Source: Euborellia annulipes
Lineage: Eukaryota > Arthropoda > Insecta > Dermaptera > Anisolabididae
DNA: 64,000 nucleotides
Reading direction: 5' to 3'
Assembly: GCA_023213315.1 (NCBI GenBank)
Contig: JAKCPI010015814.1
Location: 186,001-250,000 of the forward strand
Part shown: positions 24,195-35,682 of the stretch, piece by piece
Layout: every line of letters begins with the position of its first letter
Numbering within the stretch: position 1 is the first letter of the stretch
Notes under the pieces: model-generated
The model's input: only the letters and a program-made list of their open reading frames with translations
What the model was told of the DNA's origin: nothing
Database searches by the model: none
Position numbers and translations under genes: made by a program

Positions 24195-27100
24195 TTTCTT
24201 ATATAGTTAGTTACTATTAATTAAAAAGAAAAATATATAAATTTCAATATAATTTTCTCAACAATTATATCAAACTCAAACGAATAAATTTTTTAAATTT
24301 ATCTTTATATCTTAATATAATTTATAACTGGACTATTAATAAAAACAAATTTTTAAAATAAATATTTATTTGAGAAAGAAAACGCTATATTTTCAGCAAT
24401 TTTTTATTAGTTAGCAAGGCAATAATTCCAAATATTTCGGAGACCAATCGGCACTCCTTCTTCAGTGGATTTCACCTCATTCACCCCATACGGCCCTTAC
24501 AATTAAAACGCTGCTTGGAAGCGACCATGTTATATGACCACCAATTATTAATCATTTGATTTCGAATTATTATTGCCTTGCTAACTAATAAAAGATTGCT
24601 GAAAATATAGCGTTTTCTTTCTCAAATAAACCAACCTCAGCAACACCACTTAAGAAGAATGAACTCGCTTTTTTGGAATAAGAAACCCTCAAATTATGTA
24701 TTCCAATCAAAATAAAAGTCAACATATTTCGTAGTCTCTGAATTATTTGCAATTAAGCCCGGTATTTTTTTTTTTTTATTATAGTATTTTAACATTAATG
24801 AATTTTAATCAATTTTAGAAACTGCAGAGCAATCAATTTTTAAACCACGGGAAGATAAAAAAGGTTTCATTCTCAAAGATAATATAAAATTTCATCTTTA
24901 TATTAATACTGCTCCATGTGGGGATGCACGTATTTTCTCACCGCATGAGGCTGTCCAAGAAGATTCTGTTGATAAGCATCCAAATCGTAAAGCACGAGGT
25001 CAACTACGAACTAAAATTGAATCTGGAGAAGGAACAATTCCGGTGAAATCCTCTGATGGAATCCAAACCTGGGATGGAGTGCTTCAGGGCCAGCGGCTGC
25101 TCACCATGTCATGTTCAGATAAAATTGCGAGATGGAATGTTGTTGGAGTTCAGGGAGCATTGCTCTCGCATTTTATTGAACCTATATATCTCGAGAGCAT
25201 CGTTCTTGGAAGCCTTTTCCATCCCAGTCATATGTACAGGTGATTATTTCATTTAAATTTGTCTTATTTTCTTTAAATGGAAATGCTCTCAGCTATTTAA
25301 TTATATTTTATACATTAGCTGAAAGTAATTCCCAATTTAAAAATAAATTAGTATTTTTTAACATTCACCAAAAATATTTATCCTTCCTCATTTATTATCA
25401 TAAAAGGATGTATTTAATATAACTAATTCTGCTTTTTATAGAAACCACTAAAATATTCCAGCCTGATTTACTTTTTATTTTTTAATGACTTAATTATAAT
25501 AAATTAATACAAATTTGATAAAGTGATAATATGGATTGGAAAAAAATATTTAGCAATATTGAAAAACATTTTAAAGTAAATCAGGATTTTGAAAATCTAT
25601 TTAAATACCACGGTTAGAAGGACTTCAACTAAAAAGGAAATCCTTATATGGATCTGTTTATGTAAATTATTGCGACTCTGAATTTGCATGGAGTTTAAAT
25701 GGCCTCAAATTCCAAAGAAAAAAAAAATATTTGAAGTGCAAATTTTGGGCCACAAACTAAATCCAATATTCTGGTTTCTAAACACATTTTATCTTCATAT
25801 AAAATTGGATTATTAAAAGACAGCATATCAGAATATTCTGGCACTCGATCTCATCTATCAAATGTAGATATTTAGAGATTTAGTAGAAAGAAATGAGCAA
25901 AGCAGCTAGTTATATTTCATTTCATTGTCAAACCAGGGATGACGTTTTGGTCGCATTTGGGACCATCCTCAGGGCCAGATAAATGTCTGAAAATATATCC
26001 TCGCCAAGTTATACCATGTTCATGCCCAAAAGTTTTTATTTTTCACATGCCATAGGCAGAGAGTGAATGAATTCTCTGTCCATGGTATGTGAAAAACAAA
26101 AATTTTTGAGCATTAATATGGTATAACTTGGCGAGGATATATATTTTCAGACATTTATCTGGCCCTGAGGATGGTCCCATATGCTACCGAAACGTCGAAC
26201 TTGGTTTGACATAAAGTGAAATATAACTAACTGCTTTGCTCATTTCTTTCTACCAAATCTAAATATCAACATTCTAAAATCTAAATATCAAATATCATCA
26301 CCTTTGAATGAATGATTTGAATTGAAGATTTCGACCTCGGGCCTTGGTGTAGTGGACATTGTGCTGGTCATTTGTACCAAGGCTAGCGGGTACGCATCCC
26401 GTCTTCAATTGAAATAAATAGAGATGGGGTCTAAATGGCCTTCGATGCCGAAACAGACCTAAAAAATAAAAATAAAATAAAGATTTCAACATTAGGGCAT
26501 GGAAAAAGTCAGAAATTTTAAAAAATCAGTTATTTTAAATATTCAATATTTCTTACCTTTTTGTGCATGTCTCTATAAGAGCAAGATTATCTCCGGTAAA
26601 CAAATTTTTTTTTTTTTTATTTCATTCTACTAAATTCCAAAATTAATTTCTTAAAAAAAAATTAATCGTAAACTTTAATACTTCATTGAATCAGACAAAG
26701 ATTAATTTTTTAACCCCCTTATCATGCAGCTTCTTCGTCATGTATTAAAACACAGTTTATATTAAAATAAAAATTAAAAAAAAATATGTTTTATATATAA
26801 TTATCTTTTACTTTAAATAAAATTTAATTAACTTTCAATTTTTCGGGAAGAAATATTAATATATTCATTAAACAGATTAATAATAAGCATGTCTCCTTAT
26901 TGTCCGAAGTCATTCTATCCCTGATGGCATTAAACATTCAAATTAAATTTATATACTGTTTTAGTGTTTTTATAAAAATCCAGAAATAGCTATAATAAAT
27001 TAAAACAAAAAGTCTCTACTTCAGCTTTTTTCACATATTTGAAGAAGAAATTTTCTAAAACCAGGTCATCTATTAATTAAAGGTATATTTATTTTCTTTT

Positions 27101-30100
27101 GTCTAGGTTCAACTACTGATAGTAATTATTTATTGTTTATTTGTAGTGCTTACAATGTTTTTTCTATTTTTTATTATTATAGAATTGTTTGTAACCCATT
27201 GGAACCATTTTTTTAAAATGAAAGTCCTCTCTGTTAGCAGCAAAGATGGTATGTTAACATTTTAGTATTGCCTTTAAAACAATATTTACTCTGGCTTGGC
27301 TCAGCTGGCATTTACACTTCTGGCTGGATCTTGCACAATGGCTTTAAAATTCAATAATGTTATCATAAAAATGATTAAAAAAAAAGGTTGTATAATTTTC
27401 ATTTAACTTTTCCAAAAGCCTGTAGTTATACTTGTCTTTCCGAACATATTAGCTTGTTTAGTAAATAAATTTGTATATATTTTGTATTGTGCTAAATTAT
27501 ATAATAGCCTTGTTTCCAAGAAAATTTCAAATTACTATTTCTTTAATAAATTCATTATGAAAATTTTATTATACCAATGTCGGTTTAAGAAGATGTAGAG
27601 AAGAAAGGAAATGATCTTGGCCTGAATGTACCTCCAAAGTAGACTAGAACTAGAGCAGGGGTGGCCAACCCTCGGCCCGTCATGAGCATTTTTGCTGCCC
27701 GAGAGATTCATTACAGAAACAAATATCGCACTAGTAAAATAAATATTTTTTCCATGATTTCATTTACAATCAGATAGGTCTATTCTCTAAGCAAAAACGT
27801 TAACTTTTAACATCTGGAATCATCGTTAATCCATTTTAACACCTCATTAATTCAAATTGCTATTCTGTAAGCAAAAACTTAAACCCCAAAGCGTTAACAT
27901 TTAGTCCAGCGGTTCCCAACCGGTGGGCCGCGGCCCAATTGAGGGCCGCGGACGTGTAAGAAAAGATGAAGATTATATATATTTACTGTATATAAAATTA
28001 TATACTGTATATACACTGGGCCTCAGAGTTTTTTTTACGGAAAAAGTGGGCCGCACATCAAAAAAGGTTGGGAACCACTGATTTCAATAGTGTTAAAAAT
28101 TAATGTCATGCCTAGGGGGTGCCTTTAATATTTTAACGCCGTATTTAAACCATAAAAATGGCGTCTTGAACCTAAAAACTAAGGTTATGATTTTTCAGCT
28201 TTGAGATAAAATCAACTGGCTGTTAAAACTTAGTTTAGAGAATAGCATTTTTTTAACGTCAGTGTCAGTTAGGCCTACTAGATTTAAAATAACAAATCAA
28301 GTAAGTAATGCGCCTGTGCGAGAGTTTATCGCGGGGTATAAAAACACGAACAAGCAGAAAACATCTCTATCATTAACACTTGGTGCTAAAAAGTAAAATG
28401 TTAAACATTATTGTTAAAACTTTGTTTAGCATTTTTTAACGCTGGTGTTATTACTTTACTTTTTAACATCCAATTTATGATGTTAAATTTTAACGTCCGT
28501 TTCTAGAGAATAGACCTTAATGTGCTTTTAGTATTATTATTATATTATTTATGTTTTCATGTAAGAATAGTAGTAAACACTAATACTAACTCATTAGGTT
28601 TCAATTTTTCTCGCCAAAAAAGTGTCTATAGTGAGTCTAAATCTATAGTTTGGAGGGAAAGTGGTGTAGGTTTTTCTTGAAACATATTTATAAGCAAAAT
28701 TATTTAGTATATGTGCAACTTGGTGAAACCTCACATATACTAAATAGTTTTACTCAGTCTAAATCTAATATGAGAATACATAATTTTATATTGCGACCCG
28801 CGGAGTTAAGATTCATTTCCAAAGTGGCCCGCAAGTTCATTTGGATTGGCCACCCCTGCACTAAAGGCATCAAATAATTGATTTTCAGAAATTAAATTTT
28901 TTATGAAAAGAAAAAAAAGAAATAAGTAATTTGAAAATTATTATTTCTATTTTTAACAGTCCATTTAAAAAAAAATCTATTTAAACTTCTTCATTTTAAT
29001 GGACTGTTTTTAAAATTTATATCATGTTAACAAAATTTTATAATTTTTAATTAAAGAGTATCGAAGAATTTTTATATTTTTGTTTGAGCTTTTTAAGAGA
29101 GATAATAAGAATTTATTTAATATCATAATTAATAAAAGAATTTTATTTGATATTGCTATTTTGGAATTTTTTTTTTCTTATTGAAATTAGATTATCTCTT
29201 TTCTTAAAGCTTAATTAAAGAAATAAAAAATTTTTGATAGAAATTGTATATAATAAATTGTGATACACATTTAATTTTAGATTTAAGAATGAGAATGGGA
29301 TATCCAACGAGACAGTGATCTCAATCTCTTCTTAGATAAATATTAATCAAGGCTTCAAAAACTCTTTTAGCCTAAATTTTTGCACTGATTGAAAAAATAA
29401 ATGTTTATTTTTTAAACATCTTTAAAAAGAGATTAATTTTTAATTTTGTTGGGTTAGGGCTGTTTGCGGAAGAATCGAGATGACCATCCAGGGTTTGCCT
29501 CCTCCATATCGTCTTAATAAGCCTTTAATGAGTTTGATTACCTCGCCTGAACTACGTCAACCTGGGAAGGCTCGAAATTACAGTGTGAATTGGACTGTTG
29601 GTCAAAAAGGCCCTGAAGTGATCAATTCAGTAACAGGAAAGGATGAGCAAGGGAGTGCATCTCGCCTTTCGAAACAAGGATTCTACAGACGTTTCTTCAA
29701 TCTTGTTGGACGACTTGACACGATCACTGGTTTGACGATTTCCTCTTGTCCACGACTATATTCAGAAGTCAAAGAACAAGTTCACGATTATAAGGTGGAA
29801 TTACATATAATTAAATATAATTTTTTTTTTTTATTATTAAATTACTTCGACAAGCTTAAATTAATGAGAAAATTGCATGCTATATCACTTTTATAAAACC
29901 GATTCTATGGTCAATATTTTTTTCTTAGTTATTCAGCATTTGTTTTATTAATTATCGATGGCACTAATTCTAGCTTGAATGATAGTATTATAAATAATAA
30001 TAAAGAGTAAGCAATATTCTATTTCATTTATTATAAACTAGAACAAATGTGATTAGCTCGTTAGCTAGAAATGAACGCAGGGGGAGAAGTTAGAGTTAGG

Positions 30101-33100
30101 AAATGTTGTAACTTCAGGGGCGACCGGCCAGAGGCCGGTTGGCTTTGAGGTGTATGTCTTGTTAGTGCACGAAATACCTAGGTTAAATAAAAGGGGATCC
30201 CGAAAGGAATTTCAAATAATAATAATAGAACAAATGTTAACTAACTTACATAATTTGAACAAATCTTTGATGAGTCCTAACTTAACAAACCATTATTTAT
30301 TGGATAAATCTAAAAAATAATCGATTATAAAAAATCGAGTATTTCGATTATTTTTCATAATCGATTATTGGAAAAAAAATCAATCGATAATTTTTGGAAA
30401 AAATGCGTTTGAAAAGATCGGATGAGACTCGTATTAAAAAAGAAAAAAGGCCAAATTCTTTTGACTGAAGGGGAAAAAATCTTCAGCAGAGCGAAAAAAT
30501 TTCGTAATCGATTATTTTTTCGTCTGTCTGGACCCAATTATCGATTAATCGGAATAATCGATTATTTTTCTTAATCGATAATCGATATTTTTTTCCATAA
30601 TCGAACACCCCTTGTATATACTATTTTCTGTACCAATATGAAATTGCGCCAGGTCTCATCTTTGGAAAAATTCGAGTACTAATACTTTACTGATGTATTT
30701 TTTGAGTTTTTCCAATTTTTTCGAAATTCTCTTTCAAATTTTAAATATTTATTATTTATACAAAACAATTTGTTTGTATAATTACGCTAGATCTCGTCTT
30801 TGGGAAACTTCGAGTACTAATACTTTACTGAAGTACTTTTTTAGTTGTTTCCAATTTTATAAAAAAAAAGACCGACCTCCAGCTCCATCAACCCGGAGTT
30901 AATTGGTTGTAGGGCCGCAACAATGATTCCCAATTATTTATATTTTAGGTTGATGATTTTTTGTGCAATCGAGACGATATAAATGAGCTCTCCTCTAATA
31001 ATACCTGTATAAAAGAAACATCAGCTTTATTTATAAATTAATTATATTTGTTTTTAACTGGTTTATTTTTATTAATTACAATTTAATTCAAATTACAAAT
31101 TAATTAAACTGTGAAAGCTACAAAGCCAAAGCTTCAGTTTTGTTTTATGCTTAATAAATGAAATAGAATAAAGCTATAAATGCGCTTCTTATATAAGTTA
31201 CTGCATTTAAATGAAAAAATATTTTTCTATTAAACAGTAAAGTCACATTAACACTTGATTACACATTAAAATACTAGTTGCTTTTTTGTTCTGAACAAAA
31301 TTCGTATAAGGACAAAATATTAGTAGATAAACAGAGTTGAAATATTTATTTGTATATCTCAAAATAAATTGAACAAATGGTATCTTTGGTTTTGTCTTTT
31401 AAAAGAGATAATTAGTTGGAACATAAAAACCTAATAAATTAAGAGGTCCAAAAACAAACACTTTTTGGCTTTGTATATTTTATTTGCATGTTTAAACCTT
31501 TCGGGACCTTTGATACAGACACTACTCGTGTCGTAGAGCCTAGAGACTGGCGAATGAAATATTTCGGACCAAAAATTCTGTTATTTCAAATCGATCCGTT
31601 ATATACTTTTCTGCATAATTTTATTATTTTTTCCAAAATTAATTTGTGGACGATTCCAAATTCATCATAATGGAGACATGGATCAACCAAATGTGGAATG
31701 CTTTAGGTTCAATAAATCCCAGAATAAAACGTTTCGGCCTGAATTTATTTGGGCATCTTCAGTTTTTTGGAAATTATACACATAATGCAAGTGCACATGT
31801 GATTGAAACAGGATTTGCCAATAATAAACTTTATTTGCTTCATACAAAATTAATTTATTTAATTATTAATCTTTAATTTAATCGTTAATGATTTAATCAT
31901 TGAATCATTTATCTCTGATTTTGGTCACAGTAGCTATATAATTTTGTATGAACTAAATAAATTTTATTATTGACAAATCCTGGTTCACATGTGATGGCCA
32001 AATAAATTCAGGTCGAAACGTCTTATTCTGGGACTTTTATTGAACTTTGAGCATTCTAATTTAACTGATATCACCTTCTCTCCATTATAATCACATCATA
32101 GCCACAATTTCAAGCAAATAAAAATTCATTACCTATTATGAGATTTAATATTTTTGACTTTTCTAATTTTCTCTAAAGACCAAACAAAGAGCAACTTTTT
32201 CCAATTTATTTTGATTATACTATGAATCTGCTGATTTTCTTTCTCTATATTTCTATTTAATTAGGCTTACACTTTTCATATTAATTAATTAAACCTTTAA
32301 TTTCTAAAGAAATCAATATTTTTCTTAAAATATAACTTATTACTTATTCATTCAATCATTTAATTGATTTTTAAATTTTCTGAATTACTAAAAGTTTTTT
32401 TTTTCTTTAAAGTATATATTAATATTCAGAAAGTAGATGAAACTAACTCGCTCTCTGTTTGCAGACTAAACGATTGGAGTTTTGGTATGGATTTAAATCT
32501 GAAATAAAAAGCTCCAAAAAACTTATTTAAAAAAAAATATAATGTTATGAACAGAATGATTAAAATAAATTTATTAATGACAACATAAACAACAAGAATA
32601 ATACACTTTCAAAGAATCTATTTTATACAATATCAAAATATGATTTTTACAATTGGACAATTTATTCTCACAGAAAATAATAAGAATATCATATCGTCAC
32701 CTTAGTATAACAATCAGGCCACTCCAATTTTTTCGATTTCGAGTTATCTAACCGCACGTAAGTAGGTTACGTGTAGGTGAAGGGCTCTTGTCATTACTGA
32801 TATCTCCCAAACCTAATGAAAAAAAAAAAAACGATATTTTTCCCTATAAATTACGACATTTTGAGTAAATTCAACAAGCGGGTATGTGTTTATCTAAGTT
32901 ATTTTGCGGCGAGGGTATTTAAGTTTAAAATAGATACTCAAAATCGAAAAAATTGAAGTTGCTTAGTAATAAGGTGACGATATAAACCCTTTAAATGTAG
33001 CCATCATTTTTAAAACTCGGAGTTGTTTAATGAATACCAAGTCGTCTCAATCCGAAATTATATTCCCTTCAGATTAATTATTATGTTGCCAGAGACAGTT

Positions 33101-35405
33101 ATTAAAGTTAAATAAGATGGCACTATAAATAGAAATATATTTCTGTCAGAACTTCTTTAAGCAAATCAGGTTTTGACGGTAACATATAACGTTATATATG
33201 TTACGCCGAATTGGCAAAGTTGCCTATCTCATGAAATCGACAAAATTTTACAGTTTTCGTGAATTCGGCAAGCTTTCTGCCAAGTTCACGAATTTCATGC
33301 CTATTTCACGAATTAGGCAATTTTATTTCACAAAATGGGTAACGATTCTGTGGGTTTATTTTTGCAACTATTCACATTGAACTATAGTTGGGAGACTGAA
33401 GAATGAAGGAAATGGCCGACTATAATCCTCTTTAAAGGCGGAGCTCAAGTAGCTCCAATTTTAACATTCTTAAATCAAATAATAAAAGGATATAATATTT
33501 AAAATAACATACAGGGTCTAGTCTGTTTCGGTTCATTGCAGTAAGGTTCTCCTTAGAAAAAAAATTTAAATTATCTTTAAGGAACTCACTGTTTAGGTTT
33601 TGAAACAGAGTTCCCTAAAGTAGTTAAAATATTTTTTTTTTTTCCTAATAAGAACTTTACTGCAAGGGACAGAAACAAACTAGATCGTGGCATTTGCAAG
33701 TTGTTTTAATATTTGATTTAAGAATGTTAAAATTAGAGCTACTTTTGCTTTTACTCCTTTACCAAAAATATTATACATCATTATTACCCCATAATCCGTC
33801 TCTCCTTGAATGAGCCACGGCTTTTCTGAAATCAAGTAGGATAAATAAGAGATTTCTCATTAATTTTTTTCCTTATTTTATTAATTAACCTAATAATCTC
33901 AACCATTGGCGTAGCCAGAAATTTTTGATGGGGGGGGATCAAGAAATTTTTTTCAAAAATTTAAGATTATTTTAGGGTTTTTATAAATCATTTTGGTTTG
34001 TTTTTTTAGCTAGAGTAAATTATTATATTTTACTTTCTCTTACCCTATGTGAAATATAATTTGTATTAAATATCTAGTCATGGCTTGGGTCCCATGGGGG
34101 GTTTGTACCCCCCGGCTACGCCTATGATCTCAACCAAGATCGCCTTATACAAGTTTTTTAGGTGCTAAATATAATGGAGAAATGAAAAACACGAAAAAGT
34201 AAATGGCTGCTTTTTCGTGAAATAGGCAAAACTAACAAAAAATATTGCCTAATTCATGAATTTGGCAGAGGGCTTGCCTAAATCACGAAAACAACAAGAT
34301 TTTGCCGATTTCATGAAATAGGCAATTTCGTCAATTCGCCTTAACATATATACCATTATATGTAAACAAGGAAAAATTCAACATATCAGTTATGGTCACA
34401 AAATTTTTCTTAAATAATATTTAATTTATTTTTTTTAAATATACTATATGTTAAAAAATGAAAGCTTCCTAGATATAAAAACGTAATGCTTTTAATTTTT
34501 TTCATTTAATGTATTTTAAAAATAAATAAAATAAATTATTTAACCAATGACCAGAGGAGGCAATGGCTAAGCCGGCTAAGCTTAGGATTACGGAGTCCGA
34601 AGTCTCAACACGACTCGGGTTCGGATCCAGCTTGCCGCAAATAATTCAACCATCCTGCCGAAGTCTCCTCTTAGGGTAGGTAGGGGGATAGCCCCACCGT
34701 GGTATCACAAAGGGCCTAATTGGCCTAAGTGTGTTCCCTCTCTGGGAACGGCCACTTCAACCTAACCTAACCTAACCTAACCTAACCAATGACCAACGTG
34801 GCTGTTGATTTACACACAAGGAAGGGAGCCAAATATCAAAGCCTCCGATTTTACTACAATTACCGAGACGTTTCGGGAAAACTTTATTCATTCTCACTAA
34901 ACAAGTCAGTGAGTAACTCACCCATAAACAGAGATACATAATAAATGTATTGTGCCCTCCGGGACAAATGCAATTCGAAAGACTGATGATGTGAGAATAA
35001 AGTTTTCCCGAAACGTCTCGGAAATTGTAGTAAAATCGGAGGCTTTGATTTTTGGCTGCTCCTGCTCCCTTCCTTGTCTGTAAATTATTTAACTACAACT
35101 TACAAATTTAGGTAAAAAAATATCTTTTATAGGTGTGTAGGGTAGTTGAGTAATCAAATCTTCCAAATTTTCTCTTTTTATTGTTGCTTCTATTAATTAA
35201 AGAAATATAGTCATAACTGAAAATTTATTATTATCTCATATTAATATAATTAATTAAATATTTATTTCAGATGGCGAAAGAACAATTGGTACTTGCATTC
35301 AACAAAGCGGAACTCGGCACGTGGCTGAAGAAACCAATCGAGCAAGATCAATTTGAATTGGATCCGATTCCAGATCCCCCATCAGCACCTCAACCTGCTC
35401 CATGA
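18148..35405 (+). CDS. Adar: ADAR2-type double-stranded-RNA adenosine deaminase, complete, 719 aa
   Basis: Seven coding exons: 18148-18184, 19193-19245, 19401-19470, 21955-23061, 24819-25239, 29458-29794, 35271-35405 (stop TGA). They total 2160 nt with every junction in frame. The enzyme converts adenosine to inosine in double-stranded RNA in the nucleus. A basic run SPKKKKKK (about 58-65) suggests a nuclear signal. dsRBD1 spans about 74-138 (NELKPG...[16 protein letters not shown]), dsRBD2 about 233-297 (NELRPG...[16 protein letters not shown]). The deaminase domain has zinc ligands H399 (HAE), C456 (PCG) and C521 (SCSDK), proton-shuttle E401 and base-flipping E493 (GEGTIPV). All sit exactly five residues after human ADAR2 H394, E396, E488, C451 and C516. 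The C-terminus ([12 protein letters not shown]) is intact. The start rests on a tiny first exon, [12 protein letters not shown], chosen because phase and donor fit; alternative promoters are possible. Confidence 0.96.
19947..21468. repeat. Near-perfect ~1.5-kb palindrome in Adar intron 3
   Basis: Left arm 19947-20690 and right arm 20714-21468 are reverse complements. Over the first several hundred bases I see only a rare substitution (GGCTGAAAG versus GGTTGAAAG) and homopolymer-length changes. Ends are TGGGGCATTCCACGCCAACT and its complement, in TATA-rich flanks. The centre (20603-20802) is a second, GC-richer palindrome with ends CATGGGCGTAACTAGGGG. No coding capacity. Both arms are in the sense-transcribed intron between exons 3 and 4. 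The terminal sequence resembles GTCATTCCACGTCAAATCGA at 61791, suggesting a dispersed family. Confidence 0.9.
23062..24818 (+). other. Adar intron 4 with hairpins and AT microsatellite
   Basis: Contains a degraded GACGTTTCGG box (23219-23228), an AT microsatellite (24124-24192, itself self-complementary), and a fold-back element at 24367-24632. No additional exon was seen. Confidence 0.55.
24367..24632. repeat. Fold-back element in Adar intron 4
   Basis: Arms of about 67 bp (24367-24433 and 24564-24632) pair almost perfectly. Between them, on the minus strand (about 24475-24436), is a degraded hammerhead-like core CTGAAGA...GGAG...CTCC, then GAAAT in place of GAAAC. Only one core is present. 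Confidence 0.6.
25865..26279. repeat. Fold-back element with hammerhead-like cores in Adar intron 5
   Basis: Arms run from AGATATTTAGAGATTTAGTA (left) to the complementary CAAATCTAAATATC (right) and share GAGCAAAGCAGCTAGTTATA-type sequence. The plus-strand core in the right arm is intact; the minus-strand core in the left arm (about 25975-25928) has GAAAC changed to AAAAC. Confidence 0.65.
26155..26205 (+). ncRNA. Hammerhead-like core in Adar pre-mRNA sense
   Basis: CTGAGGA 26165-26171, extra U, stem II GGT (26173-26175) with ACC (26186-26188), GAAAC 26189-26193, GTC 26194-26196. All conserved boxes are present and sense to Adar, so the core would be transcribed in the Adar primary transcript. 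Confidence 0.48.
26328..26490 (+). mobile_element. Degenerate tRNA-like SINE
   Basis: CTTGGTGTAGTGGACATTG (A-box-like) and GGGTACGCATCCCG (decayed B box), then a body with GGCCTTCGATGCCGAAAC and an A-rich end. Its order resembles the SINE at 42931, but it is older. Confidence 0.5.
27656..28858. mobile_element. hAT-type non-autonomous element in Adar intron 5
   Basis: Ends CAGGGGTGGCCAACCCTCGG and its counterpart ATTGGCCACCCCTG are typical hAT termini; interior subterminal parts (CGGCCCGT with GCGACCCGC) also pair loosely. Flanks AACTAGAG and CACTAAAG are compatible with a mutated 8-bp duplication. Interior is non-coding with repeated TTAACAT words. It contains the nested element at 27907. 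Confidence 0.65.
27907..28080. mobile_element. Small hAT-type MITE nested in the element at 27656
   Basis: Ends CAGCGGTTCCCAACC and GGTTGGGAACCACTG, the widespread hAT terminal type, 174 bp long. The inner region has GGGCCGCGGCCC. The flanking duplication is not clear (ATTTAGTC versus ATTTCAAT). Confidence 0.65.
30290..30615. repeat. Cluster of AATCGATTAT motifs
   Basis: About ten copies of AATCGAT(T/A)AT-like words in 320 bp, ending with TAATCGAACACCCCTTG, the complement of a common hAT-type end (AGGGGTGTTCGATTA). A matching left end was not located. Confidence 0.45.
31668..32091. repeat. Fold-back element in Adar intron 6
   Basis: Left arm (ATAATGGAGACATGG...CCCAGAATAAAACG) pairs with right arm (CGTCTTATTCTGGGAC...CTCTCCATTAT). 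Left arm holds a minus-strand hammerhead-like core; the right arm copy has lost CTGANGA. Confidence 0.6.
31725..31770 (-). ncRNA. Hammerhead-like core
   Basis: Minus strand: CTGAAGA (31762-31756), extra U, stem II GCC...GGC, GAAAC (31735-31731), then GTT. Boxes intact; stem III again has no loop. It is antisense to Adar. Confidence 0.42.
33180..34375. repeat. Inverted-repeat element with GGCAA/TTGCC-rich arms, Adar intron 6
   Basis: Outer arms 33180-33330 and 34195-34375 are imperfect reverse complements (ATATATGTTACGCCGAATTG with CAATTCGCCTTAACATATAT). Within each arm the words TTCACGAA and GGCAA recur. Inside lies a second inverted pair (about 33420-33770) and the MITE at 33904. Confidence 0.55.
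33904..34126. mobile_element. hAT-type MITE
   Basis: Ends CATTGGCGTAGCCAG and CGGCTACGCCTATG flanked by the exact 8-bp duplication ATCTCAAC (33896-33903 and 34127-34134). G8 and C6 runs lie inside the ends. A TACTTTCTCTTACCC fragment is embedded at 34031. Confidence 0.75.
34554..34782 (+). mobile_element. tRNA-derived SINE with a (CCTAA)n telomere-like tail
   Basis: Head AATGGCTAAGCCGGCTAAGC (A-box-like, from 34562) and CGGGTTCGGATCCAGC (B box, from 34617), a ~130-bp body, then AACCTAACCTAACCTAACC as 3' tail. A 13-bp target duplication TAACCAATGACCA frames it (34541-34553 and 34783-34795). The tail unit equals the arthropod telomere repeat (TTAGG)n read on the other strand. Confidence 0.8.
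34816..35090. repeat. Fold-back element just upstream of the last Adar exon
   Basis: Arms 34816-34890 and 35000-35090 pair (GCCTCCGATTTTACTACAAT with ATTGTAGTAAAATCGGAGGC). It ends 180 bp before the final exon's acceptor. The right arm holds the core at 34978. Confidence 0.65.
34978..35025 (+). ncRNA. Hammerhead-like core with CTGATGA box
   Basis: CTGATGA 34983-34989, weak stem II (GAGAA with TTTTC), GAAAC 35010-35014, GTC 35015-35017. The A-box is the commonest hammerhead form; stem II is offset and weak, and the left-arm copy is degraded. Confidence 0.38.
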
Positions 35406-35651
35406 CTTCCTGAAAAGCAGGGCTTTCTCCACTCAGATTAGATCAGCAGTCCCACTTTGACCGGGCCTCTGCCTTCCGCCTCCAACGGTATCCCGAGTAA
35501 AGGCTAGCTTCGAGGGCTCTCTCTTCCTCTAATTCTCAAGTATTAATTCATGATAAAAAACCCCAATACATTCCGACCATCAATCTTTTTTTTACTAGTT
35601 ATAGATTTTTTAATTAAAATAATTTTACCAATTTTTTCTTAAGGGATATTT

Positions 35652-35682
<31 letters not shown>

